Below are positions 12,390 to 22,698 of a stretch of 64,000 nucleotides of DNA, piece after piece. Under the pieces are notes generated by a model. That model did no database searches. It saw nothing but the letters and a program-made list of their open reading frames with translations, and was not told the DNA's origin. The position numbers were made by a program, and so were the translations under genes. The stretch comes from Papaver somniferum (taxonomy: Eukaryota; Streptophyta; Magnoliopsida; Ranunculales; Papaveraceae). The DNA is taken from positions 159,052,451-159,116,450 of the forward strand of contig NC_039359.1 in NCBI RefSeq assembly GCF_003573695.1, in the 5' to 3' direction. How positions within the stretch are numbered: the stretch's first letter is position 1; each line of letters begins with the position of its first letter.

Positions 12390-12899
12390 TTGGTGCTGTG
12401 TTTTTCTTGTTGTTTTATTAGCTATTTTTGCATTTCACTGCATAGCATTTGCATCTGCATCTGCTTCACTTCATTTGCTGTTGGACCTGCTGTTCTGAAC
12501 CTATTTTTCCTTTGCTGGGACGCCACCAAGGAAAAGAACCAAAGCCCAACTGGGTTTTTGCAACAATATCAGAGCAGCTGGGCTGTGCTTAAAAGGTAAC
12601 CCATTTAAGAGAACCCGAATTGTGGGCTTCCATTTTTAATTGTGGGCTTGTAATATTAAAGCCAATTTTTGGGCTTTTCTTATTTTCTGTTGTATTTGTA
12701 ATTAATTTTTGTGGGCTTGTTTGTTTAATTTGTGGGCTTTTGTATTTAATTTTTGTGAGCTTGTTTAATTTGGACTTTTATTTTGTATTCTGGGTTTTTA
12801 AACCCAGCTGAGCTTGTAACCGATCACGCTTGTTGAACTCGTTAGTGGGCCGAGTACCCAAATTCTAGGCCGAGATTTTGGACTCAGTTCCACCAAAAG

Positions 12900-13300
12900 T
12901 TTTCAACCAAGCGGAGCCAAAGCAAACACAAAACCAACAGTGGGCTTGCTCCCATTCAAAAACCAAATTTTATTTTCTTTTTTTTTTTAAAAAATAAATA
13001 AAATAATAATAATACTTTTCTCCCATTCAAAAACCAAATTTTACTTGCTCCCATTTTTACAACCAAATTTTTTCCTCTTTATCCCATTAAAACCAAACTT
13101 GCTCCCAAAATTTTAAAAAAACCAAAATTTTCTTTTGCTCCCAATTTTAAAACCAAATTTCTACTTTGCTCCCATTTTTAAACCAAATTTTCTTTTTCAA
13201 ATATATCCCATCAAAACCAAAATTTTCCCATAAAAAACCAAATTTTTGAAAACCCATTAAAACCAAATAGCGGGCTTGGTGTCTTTTCAAAATGGGCCAA
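12900..13300 (+). repeat. Degenerate 'cccat(t)-aaaaccaaattt' simple repeat in the leader
   Basis: About 400 bp of A/T-rich leader repeats variants of 'ctcccatt..aaaaccaaatttt' at irregular 25-40-bp spacing between primer site and gag. No coding potential. Confidence 0.6.
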
Positions 13301-13399
13301 CCTCGTGCTCTCCATGAATACATGTATCCGTCAATAAAAGTTCCATAATCATGTATTGTATTACCTCAAACCAATAACCCTTTTAAAATAAATGCAAGC

Positions 13400-14515
13400 A
13401 TGATACAAATACTTCCTATATTTCGAGGGTTCGATTCTGAGAACCCCTATACTCATGTAAGAGAGTTTGAACAAATTTGTCGGACTATGCAACCTGATCA
13501 TATGTCCGAAGACTCTCTGAAATTGTGTTTGTTTACATATTCTTTAAAGGAAAGGGCCAAAACATGGTTTTACGGTTTGAGACCACAATCAATCAACACT
13601 TGGGACCAACTCACAGATCTATTTTTCAAAAAATTCTTTCCACATCATAGGACCATCACTATTCGTCAAAGTATCAATTGTTTTGTCCAATTGGATGAGG
13701 AAACTGTTTTTCACTATTTTGAACGTTTTAATGATTTGTTGAGCGAATGTCCGCACCATGGATTTGAGAAGTGGAGACTTGTCGTCATCCTCTATGAGGG
13801 ACTAGACTTTAAATCTCGAACCATGGTTGAGTCTACGTGTAATGGTGAGTTTATTGATAAATCTGTGGATGATGCATGGAATTTTTTAGCCGAGATTGCA
13901 GAGAAAACCCATCAATGGGAATCCGTTAGGGAAACAGGAACAACACCACATGATATGAGTCACCCCCATGAATTAGAGTTTTATTCTTGTAATAGCTCCG
14001 ACCTTAGGATTGAAAATTATCCTAGATTGCAAAATCCCTATCATGATGATGATGATGACTATGATGTTATGTTAGAAGAACATGTCTATACTGAAAATGT
14101 TATGGAACCTTTGGGTTCAAATACATTAGGCTTCTCTGCCCCGGCCTTAATGCATGATATTTCTTCTAGTATTCCATGTGATGTTTCCCCTGATGTGCCG
14201 ATACACGAGAATAAATCTGTTGATGATGTTGATGATTCTGATTGTGATCTTGCCAATTTGATTGATGATTGTGAGCATGATGTGACATGTGTAGATGAGT
14301 TAGGAGATTTTGATTTGATTGATAATGATATGCCTATTCTTCTACCTAAGTCACAATCTGATGGCCTTCCACCCAACCTAGATTTGGTTTGTACCCATAT
14401 TGTCAAACCGATTTTTCTGAAAATTCCTAATCTAGGATTGGAACTGTGTGCTTCCCAAGTCCTTTGGACTATTTTGCTTAAGTATAATATCTTGAGGAAC
14501 CACAGTTGGAATTAG
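13400..14515 (+). CDS. Gag polyprotein of the Athila-like element
   Basis: An intact 371-codon ORF from ATG. Residues ~5-175 match the Retrotrans_gag pattern of Athila/Gypsy elements: an FRGFDSENPYTHVREFEQIC opening, LCLFTYSLKERAKTWFYGL, then WDQLTDLFFKKFFP, and a CPHHG-W-YEGL segment. The C-terminal half is acidic, with Asp/Ser-rich stretches (including a DDDDDY run near residue 217) and no zinc knuckle. It ends at a stop with no protease following. The product should assemble a capsid-like particle and package RNA. It is the only protein clearly supplied by the element, and its intact frame suggests a fairly young copy. The function of the acidic tail is unknown. Confidence 0.85.
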   Translation: MIQILPIFRGFDSENPYTHVREFEQICRTMQPDHMSEDSLKLCLFTYSLKERAKTWFYGLRPQSINTWDQLTDLFFKKFFPHHRTITIRQSINCFVQLDEETVFHYFERFNDLLSECPHHGFEKWRLVVILYEGLDFKSRTMVESTCNGEFIDKSVDDAWNFLAEIAEKTHQWESVRETGTTPHDMSHPHELEFYSCNSSDLRIENYPRLQNPYHDDDDDYDVMLEEHVYTENVMEPLGSNTLGFSAPALMHDISSSIPCDVSPDVPIHENKSVDDVDDSDCDLANLIDDCEHDVTCVDELGDFDLIDNDMPILLPKSQSDGLPPNLDLVCTHIVKPIFLKIPNLGLELCASQVLWTILLKYNILRNHSWN

Positions 14516-14557
14516 CATGTTTGCCCGTCCCTAGCAAGTTCATTCGAGCTAGACCTT

Positions 14558-14794
14558 GTGCATGATGAACCCCCAAAACTGCGCGATTTTGTTTTCAAAA
14601 CTATATCTTCTGTAAAATCCAGGTTTGGGGGTAGCTCATTTTGTTTCACATCTTCACTTGCATGCCTATCATATTATTATTGTGTGAAGCTGTTGAAACC
14701 TCTACACTTTGTCTTTTGGGTTGATCCTCAACTCTTTAGATTGTTAGTGTATGGTGAATTTTTTGTATATAATCCAGTAGATAAAATTTCTTAA
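14558..14794 (+). CDS. Small ORF with hydrophobic segment after gag, unknown
   Basis: A 78-codon frame shortly downstream of gag. Its opening HDEPPKLRDFVFKTISSVKS is polar, followed by an aromatic/Cys-rich hydrophobic stretch containing SSLACLSYYYCVKLLKPLHF and FVFWVDPQLFRLLVYGEFFV. Its position between gag and 3' LTR is where Athila elements carry an env-like ORF, but a membrane role is only a guess. It could be the remnant of a longer frame, since coding-like sequence (LVHDEPPK) begins slightly upstream of the first Met. Confidence 0.35.
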   Translation: MHDEPPKLRDFVFKTISSVKSRFGGSSFCFTSSLACLSYYYCVKLLKPLHFVFWVDPQLFRLLVYGEFFVYNPVDKIS

Positions 14795-15015
14795 AACCCC
14801 TTTCGTTCATTTTGTATATATTTTGCTAATCCAATATGATCTCGGCTGAAATATGTTGGATTTTTTTTTGCCTTGGATAACGGAGTTTTAATTCTGCTTT
14901 CGCCGAAATCGGGTATTCTCTCTCCTTTTACTCTACTCAACATGTCCCTTTCCATATGTTGCATTCTAATTCTTTCCATATTTTGAAACATTGAGGACAA
15001 TGTTTAGTTTAGGTT
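14620..15015 (+). repeat. Internal polypurine-tract-like copies
   Basis: AGGTTTGGGGGTA occurs at about 14,621 and 15,010, and again at 16,139 just before the 3' LTR. Only the last is in the correct place for plus-strand priming. The two upstream copies are identical over 13 bases. Confidence 0.6.
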
Positions 15016-15490
15016 TGGGGGTATAGAGTAGATACCATGATAATATGCTATAATTGAAAACGAACTCCTTCTTCTTTTGAAAAATTCAAAAAAATTAAAA
15101 AATTAAAAAAACATAAAAATGGAGCTCATTTACCTTGAAATGTTGACTCTTGTGCAAATATGTAATTATTAGGAGTCTTAGTCTAGATATTTAGGCACCC
15201 TGATTCTAGCACAATTCACATAGTGATAAGAAATTTGCACGCGCACGATCTACCAATACATGTATGGCCTCGATCTTCAAGGTGTTTGATAGGAAGTTAC
15301 GATTGCCAATCACTTTAGAATACTGAACGAAACTTGACTAGCTTGTTCTTTGGTTGGTTGGGATAGAAGGTGGAGGTTACATTAAGAAAGACAACCATCG
15401 AATTTAACTGGGTGCATCAAAAAGGGCTACCTCTTGCAAAGTGTCATGTAATCTTTTGTTTCCTTTTGTATATGTATCAAAATGTTTCTC

Positions 15491-15491
<1 letters not shown>

Positions 15492-15531
<40 letters not shown>
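15492..15531 (+). repeat. A40 homopolymer
   Basis: Forty consecutive A residues in the 3' untranslated part of the Athila-like element, preceded by tctcc. It has no target-site structure of a retroposon around it, so it is probably an expanded internal A-run. Confidence 0.9.
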
Positions 15532-15534
<3 letters not shown>

Positions 15535-16138
15535 ATCAAGTATTTATCAATTCCATCATCTCTTTCCAAAAATAAAAGAGAATAGTCAATGTAAATAAGA
15601 GTCATGTAAAGAGTCATTTTGTTGTTTCATTGTAATAAGCAAGGAAGGGTGTATGCCATTGATGTACAACGCGAGTAATTGTGAAATACCTCCAACTCAT
15701 TCACAATTCTCGTAAAGTCCGGACAGCTAGCTAGATTTCGACCTTGGTTCTTAGCCTGAGAAACTATCTCTTGGTGATTAGTAGTCATAACTCCGATCTT
15801 TCTTTACACATGTGTAGATACACTTTACACTCTTATCACATGTCTTTTTTTGTTATCAGTGCTAGGATTGTGCCTTTGATAGCTAGATTGACATCTCCAT
15901 TTTGCTGTGAGCTTAAACTGTTGCACATGTCACATTTGATGGAATCTGAGCTTATATTTTGACCTAGAACTTTGTAGGTACGTTCTAAGCAAACCTTCAC
16001 GAGACTTCAACTCGTCCACTAGGGACACTTAGTGGTTTAAAAGGCTTAGTGCATACGCTAAATGCATTCGAGAGACCAGCGACAGTGGTATAGTTAGGAT
16101 TTCCTTAGTTTTGTTTTACTTGAGGACAAGTAAAATTC

Positions 16139-16153
16139 AGGTTTGGGGGTATT
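16139..16153 (+). other. Polypurine tract of the Athila-like element
   Basis: AGGTTTGGGGGTATT directly precedes the 3' LTR start TGATGAG at 16,154, the expected plus-strand primer site. Confidence 0.8.
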
Positions 16154-18722
16154 TGATGAGTGCCAAATATTGTATATATTTATCCCTTTTTGTTGGCATT
16201 TAACTCATCTTTTGCGCATTAATTCTACATTTTATCCCATATTCTGTATTTTCATTGTTTTCAAGAATAAATATTTTTCTTACTTAATTTTGCATTTTTA
16301 GGTAATAAATAAAGTCTGGATAACTTGCGGAGTGGAAAAGAGTTGAAGAGTAGTGAAAAGCCGGAAGAAATTACGCAAGGAAGCCGCAAAGAATGGTGCG
16401 CATAAGCCCAAAAGACTAGAAATGGGCTCAAGAAGGAAGAATTGCTCTTAAAGAAGATATGGGCTTGGCATACCCAAGGCCCAAAACCCTTACCCAAACC
16501 CATTTTCTATAACCAAAACCGCCTCCATTCTCAGCCGTCAGATTGGATCCAACTCATCATCCTACGGTCTCTCATTCATAGAGCATCAAAATCTGAAGTC
16601 TCTGCCAAACACCACAGCGCCTAAATTCCAAGCCTTCAGATTAGATTGTAGTTGAATCCAACGATCGCTTCTAGGCCTGTGCATCAAATCCCGATGATTC
16701 CGATCAACACTACAACACCTAACCTAATCTCGCACCGTAGACTTCGTTGTATTTTACATCATACGGTCGCTACAAGCTGCTTCTTCCTTATCCGTCCGAT
16801 CCACCTACCATCTCCATATCCAGCGGCTTCAGATCGCGGTACACCCATCTTGATACACCCGCCTAACATACTAATACTCGAACCCTATACCCTAAACCAA
16901 ACAGCACCTAATCTCTTCTCCTCTTTCTTTCTTCTTCTCCCCCCCGACAGTTGCAGAGCTGCAACTGCAACACCCATTCCGCCACCATACCTCTGCCACA
17001 ACCACACCACCTTCTTTATCATCACCACCACCTACCGCACATGGTAACTTTCAATCAACTTCATCAACATCACACGATTTCAGTGACGTGTGGAATTGAT
17101 GAGAATGATTGCATGTTATCAATCGAAGCTAGAAAAGGCATGGGAAGGAGCAGTGAAGTCAGAGGAAGGATGGGTCAGCGATTGATTGAAGAAATTGCGC
17201 CATCAAAGTAAGATTTTACGAAACCCTAATTTCTCAATTTTTGGGATTTTTATAGAAAACCCTAATTTCTGTTAGGAGAAGCAATGAATGAGTTATGGGT
17301 TCAATTTGTACTGTCAAATATTAGGTAAATCATATACCTAATTTCACTGTTTGAATTTGGGTATTTTTCTATAAACCCTAAATATGGTATTGGATATAAA
17401 AGGGAACTGTGGGTGTGATGTAAAGATCATGCTGGACTAGCCAGTGTCCAGGACTGTGAAGTTCTGTTAAAGTTCAATTTCAATTTCTGTTTGTTTTTAA
17501 TTTCAATTTAATTTTTGATTGATCATGTTTAGTGCAATTTCAATGTTTAACTGTGAATCCCTGTTAGTGCTTTAGTATGAATCATTGTTAGGTTAATTTT
17601 AGTGGTGTAATGTATTTAAGCTTGTTTAAATCACTTTTAGTGTCAACTGTTTAGGTTTAGTTTTGTGTTTAATCATGTTTTGTTCACTGTTAGTGGTAGA
17701 AGTTTAGCTTTGAAGCATTGGATTGATTGAGCAGTGGGGAGAAACTAGTGATCACTAGTGACTGTGAGCAAACTAGTTATCTTCCCACTCTAGTAGTATG
17801 CCTAGGCTCACCTTCACCATTTCACCTTCACCATTCACCATCTCCCTGCCCTTGGCTTAGGCCTTGGTTTACTTCCATTGTTCTTGTTTAGTTTCATTGC
17901 ACTGTCACTTTTCCTCATTCCTTCTGCCACTGTTTTACTTTCACTTGTCCTTCATTTTGTTTTCCATTTGCTCCTGCTACTTCAACTACTCATTGTTGTG
18001 CTGCTGCTGTGCATTGCTTGTGCTGCTGCTGTGCACTGCTTTCTTTCCCCTGCTGTGCAGTACTGCTGCTGCCGCTGCTTTCTTTTCCTTGCTGCTGCTG
18101 CAACTGGGCTGCTTTTTCTTTTCTGTTTTCATTTCACTGTAAATAGCATTGCATTGTAAATAGCATTGTCTTCTCTAGCTTCCTTTGCCTCATTAGAGCC
18201 ATTGTCTTGGCTTGTTAGCTTACTGCCCTGCCTTGGCCATTGTCTCTTAATTGCATTCTGTTTTGCAAAGGACCAGCTCATTGTAAGGCCAAAGGCCCAG
18301 TCCACTGTTGAGTCAACCAAAGCCCAAGTTCATTACCAAGCTCAGTTCATCTCATTTCCAAGGAAAGGCCAAGTTCAGGTGTAAACCAAAAGCCTAGCTT
18401 AACCTGAGGCCCATCCAACTGAGCCCAAAGCTCAATTCACTTCAAGAATATTGAGCCCAGACCACTTGAGTACAAAGGATCAGTTCACTTCATTGGTACT
18501 CAAAACTCATTGGTACCAAAGCCCATAGCCCATTGTTATCACCTTAACTCAAAACCCAATAGCAATTTAGAAACCCAAAATAGCTAGAAACTACAAAACA
18601 CACCCAGTCTCTGTGGATCGACCCGTACTTGCACGAGCTACAACCGACGACCGTGCACTTGCGGTATTACTGTAGGCCCGCGTTTCTTCGCTTTAATTTT
18701 ATACACATCTCCGGGCCCACCA
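16154..18722 (+). repeat. 3' LTR of the Athila-like element
   Basis: About 2.57 kb, nearly identical to the 5' LTR. Differences include an extra gcattgcattgtaaatagc segment, a few CTG-repeat length changes, and cacatctccggg against cacatctcggg. TATAAAAG lies at 17,395-17,402. Three bases (cca, 18,720-18,722) lie between the shared LTR end and the target duplication. Confidence 0.9.
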
Positions 18723-19676
18723 ACTACACAAGACACAATTGAAACAAAGATGATTCGATTCAATTAGAATCGGCTCATGAACATTATAGCCACGGTTTGC
18801 ATAAAGCATTCCTTAATAATTAATGTTTCATGTTCAGAGCACATCTTTAGATCCTAAACTCTTAATCTCACAAACAAGTTCGCGGACTTAAGCTAATCGG
18901 TTGAGTTTTCCAAACTCAACAGAAATTCTCGGGTCGAGAACTTCCGCCAGTTCGCGGACTTAGCACACAAACGAGTTTTAGAAATCCCCGCAGAAATTCT
19001 CGGTCAAGAACTTTCGTCAGTTCGCGGACTGAGTCGGCGGACTGGGTTCGCGGACTTGGCAAGCCAATTCCACAATCCTGCCGATTTCTCTTGATCAAGA
19101 ATGTTCGAAACCTTCAGTTCAAGGAATACATGGTTGTACAATCTAAACTCTCATTTCAATCATTGAAACATTCTCAGAGGGCGATATTCAGTCGTGAAGA
19201 ACAACAGATCTTTCTCGTCAGAGCAATTTCCAAAGTGATTGAAACTTTCATGACTTTCGTTACTAGGTGAAGATAAACCTGATCAAAGCGAAACGCTTTA
19301 CCAACACATGATTTCGAGTAAAAGATAAGCAATGAATACTCAGCTCGAAATATCAAGTGTATATGATCTAGTCTATATAGAATACGACTCTTGTCTCATA
19401 AGAAGTAGGAGAAGAATAGATAGAATTTCAAGTGATAGATAAGTTCAAGTCTTCACATACCTTTTTCTTGATGAAGTTCTACGGTTCCTTGGTGTAGATA
19501 TTCGTCGTTGTCGTTGAATCACCACGAAGTCCTTAAGCTCAACTACACTTTTCCTTTCCTAGTCAGAGACTTAGCTAATAGGCTAGAAATCAAGACTTTA
19601 TAGTTTTGATCACTAACATTGACAAACATGCTTGATATAGCAACGCATGCGAGGTCCACCGAGCTATGCTCTAACA
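18723..19676 (-). repeat. 5' LTR of element A, right arm
   Basis: Resumes the Copia LTR at actacacaagacac and runs to ctctaaca. Contains the 'ttcgcggact' repeat box (about 18,880-19,060). It matches 3,336-4,275 in the other LTR of A. Confidence 0.85.
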
Positions 19677-19681
19677 GAGGT

Positions 19682-22600
19682 TGATATTGATTTATTAATC
19701 AGTGAGAGCAATGCTCCTCCTCTGCGTAATCCAATTAGTTATGATAAACTAAACGAATTACAAGAGGAGTTTAAATCTCAGTTATCTGAGTGTATCACCT
19801 CAAAGCATGAATTGACTCGTTGATCAATTCCTAATACTTCATATCAAGATAGTAGTATTGTCTTCTTTTATGAAGAATCTAGGACGTCTCTTTTCATCAA
19901 AAGAGTTTCCCTTCGCAGTACTAAAAACTATCTGCAGAAACTGTTTTTTATAAGTTGGAAAACAAGAAATCAGAAACACAAATCTTTTTGGGTTCTAAAA
20001 AGGTATGTCTATAAACTTGAGAAAGTTTTATGTTTTCATTACTTGTTTGAGTACTTATAATGATCCATGTACCTTGATTATCGTTCATTTCTACCTAACT
20101 TGATCTGTGTTTAAGGTTTTTAATATGTGTAGGTTTGAAAATAATAGTTCGGGATGTTTGGACTTCAAGGTAGACATATCAAGTATGCATCACATCTTTA
20201 AAAATCAAAATCCAGGGGTTTAAGTCCGCAAACCCAGTTTGCAAACTGCTCAAAGTCATGAAAATTCGTTTGCGAACCCGTACGCATACTTGCCTGTACA
20301 CATCTATATTCTGTAAACTTGTTTTGGCCGTATTTTCTTCGTCCGAACTCGGAATGACCCCATTCTTTTTGAATTCTCTTTCTCTTTGAATTCTATTCAA
20401 AATGGAGATGATAAACCTTGAATTTGGATGAGTTAAGATTGGTATTTTTCCTGTCTCTTGTTTTTGAGTGTTTTGCTTCGGTTCATCACTTGTTCCACTT
20501 CTCTTGGAATTGGGCACTTGAATTCGTGGAGTAGTACGCATTATTATGGAATGTTGTTGGTGAATCACAAAGAAGGGAGTTCAAGAATGGGAAGTAGTAC
20601 GCATTATTATGGAATTCTTGAATGTTCACAATCATTTTATGGGAACTATGGTGCATGGTCGTTAATGACTTTGTATGATCTTCTTTTTTAATAAAATCTT
20701 TTTATACGCCTTTGGTAGCTATTATTGGTATAAATCCAGGCGAAAAAGATTGATTTTACCCTCTAAGGACAAATCATCTTATATGTGCATTACGAGTTTG
20801 TCTTGATGCCTAGGAAACTTCTTATGAGAATTTATTCTTGTTTTTGAGAAGGATAACTAGAGTTTGGAATAGCTCTTATTGCGATTACGCATAGCTATGT
20901 CCAATATTTTCATCTTCATGTTTTAGATTTATTGGTTTAAATTCTAAATTGTTTTGGAAGATGATTTTTGCAGTATTCAATCTTTATGATTTGTTATATT
21001 GCAACTTGTTATGGGATATGTATTGTTTGCGTCCGTGAACTTGAAAGTCCCATATTGCGGTCAAAAGTAAAGTCGTTCATGAGTTGGTATTCGTATTGAT
21101 GAAAGGACGAATGGACTTTTGACAATTACAAAATTTATGTCTATGTAGTCATGTATTTGATGGAAAATAGGATAAAATCTTTTGTTTGACAAGGATAAAG
21201 TCGATTATATCGTTATGATGGAAAATAGAATAGATCCTTGTATGTTATCCACGGTATTAATCTTCATTAATCCATTTTATTATGTTTTACTGTGAAGGAT
21301 CCATTATGTGTCTTATGTTGAGCACGATACAACTAAGTCGATTCTTCTTATTGGCTTGTTGGTTGTTCCATAAGACGCTATATGTTGAGCATTAGGAACT
21401 AAATTAATCAACTAGTTTGGTTATTTAGTTTGTACTCCATAAGTTGTATTCCTTATGTTGTGTACATGCACAATTAAGGTTGTCATACTTTATGAACTTA
21501 GTCAGGGTTCCATAAGTTCTCTTATGTTGAGCACAAAATAGTTAAATTGATTACTTCGGTGATTAGTTTAGTTATTTGTATTTCAATTGGATTAATTATA
21601 GGTTCTCTTGTAATTAATCTAATTGAGTTTTCATATATTCCACAAATTCTTTTGTTGAGTATATGAACGGCTATACCAATCATGTTTTATTGGTTAATAT
21701 AGTCCATATTCCGTAAGATTTTCCTTATGTCGTCGAGTATTCATATATTCCGTAATGTCTCCTTATGTTTAGTATTTCAACGGTTAAGTTGGTCACCTAC
21801 ATATGATTAACTTGGTCGTAGCTCCGTAAGTTTACTTAGTTGAGCATTTTTCAATTAAATTGATCACTTTTGTGTTTGATTTAGTTGCGTATTCCAATTG
21901 AATTAATCATGGGTTTCCTTGTGATTAATTTGGTTGTGAATTGCATATAGAAAATCATTCGCGTGGTTTTTGGTGTCCAAATAAAAATCCTTCTTTTCTT
22001 TCGAAATTAAGGTCGCTCATGTTGTTCTTTCGGGGATGACATCAAATGGGGGAGAGTTCTTTTGAACTTGTGCTTAATGGTAATATCTTTGCGGGGAGTG
22101 CGGCTGTGGAATTTTATAGGGGTTATCTTGTATCTTAAAACTCCTTGATGAATGCATTTAACTTCGGATTTATGATTTCATCTAAATTAAGTTGGTATGT
22201 ATTTTTATTTTAGTCTATGAAATGTCTCTTGTGGAAATTTCATTATGATACCGTTCTTGTACCTTTGCCAATTTTATTGACAAAAAAGGGAAGAAATATT
22301 GTAGTTCACACTACACATACATATGGTTTTCGGATCATTGTATAAGGGGGAGTGGTTTCCATGATCGAGATGGAGTATTGACTAAGGGGGAGTGATACAT
22401 ATCACCACAGTATTATTGTTAAAGTCGTGATACAATTGGACTTTGATATTACATAATAGTACTATGACACTGTATAATAATGATTGAGAATCTCGATTTC
22501 TCTCATTGTTATAGCTACGGATCTTCAACAACGGTGATGCTAAACTTACAACCTTTGGGATCATTGGAGTAGTTGGAAGGACGAAGATTTCAGGGAACGT

Positions 22601-22698
22601 TGAAGATTAGACTATGGAATAGGAGCCACTAAAGTTTATCTTTTTTGTATTCCATATGTATTAATAGTTTTGTCACTAAAATTGACAAATGGAGAGAT
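19682..22698 (+). other. Internal region of element D, right part
   Basis: The first ~140 bp continue the gag-like frame that broke at 519. The remainder is non-coding and shared, in opposite orientation, with element A. Polypurine motifs occur at about 22,282, 22,343, 22,384 and 22,684. No pol domain is visible in ~3 kb. Confidence 0.6.

Larger units (their letters stand above)
9816..18722 (+). mobile_element. Gag-only Athila-like Gypsy element (TR-GAG type)
   Basis: Two long LTRs (9,816-12,365 and 16,154-18,722) start TGATGAGTGCCAAATATTG and end near CGGGCCCA. The target duplication actac is at 9,811-9,815 and 18,723-18,727. A primer site reading TGGCGCCGCTGCCGGGGA follows the 5' LTR, and AGGTTTGGGGGTA precedes the 3' LTR. 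The 3.8-kb internal region encodes gag but no protease, reverse transcriptase, RNase H or integrase. It would need an autonomous partner to move. The very similar LTRs (a few point changes and short indels) suggest recent insertion. Confidence 0.9.
520..19676 (-). mobile_element. Copia-type LTR retrotransposon A (SIRE-like gag), nested in D
   Basis: Both ends read tgaaaaagcggggg... / ...ctctaaca, the inverted TG...CA-type termini of this LTR family. The flanks are gagat (515-519) and gaggt (19,677-19,681), a target duplication with one mismatch. On the minus strand the order is 5' LTR (8,906-19,676, interrupted), gag remnants (8,905-6,842), non-coding 3' region, polypurine tract (4,278-4,290), 3' LTR (520-4,275). 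No protease, integrase or reverse transcriptase is visible, so this is a non-autonomous gag-bearing copy. The primer site and the start of the internal region are deleted at about 8,905. Confidence 0.85.

Noticed and set aside
15492..15531. Poly-A tail of a SINE, LINE or processed gene copy
   Set aside because: No target duplication or coding or Pol III sequence precedes it, and it lies within the conserved 3' region of the Athila-like element.
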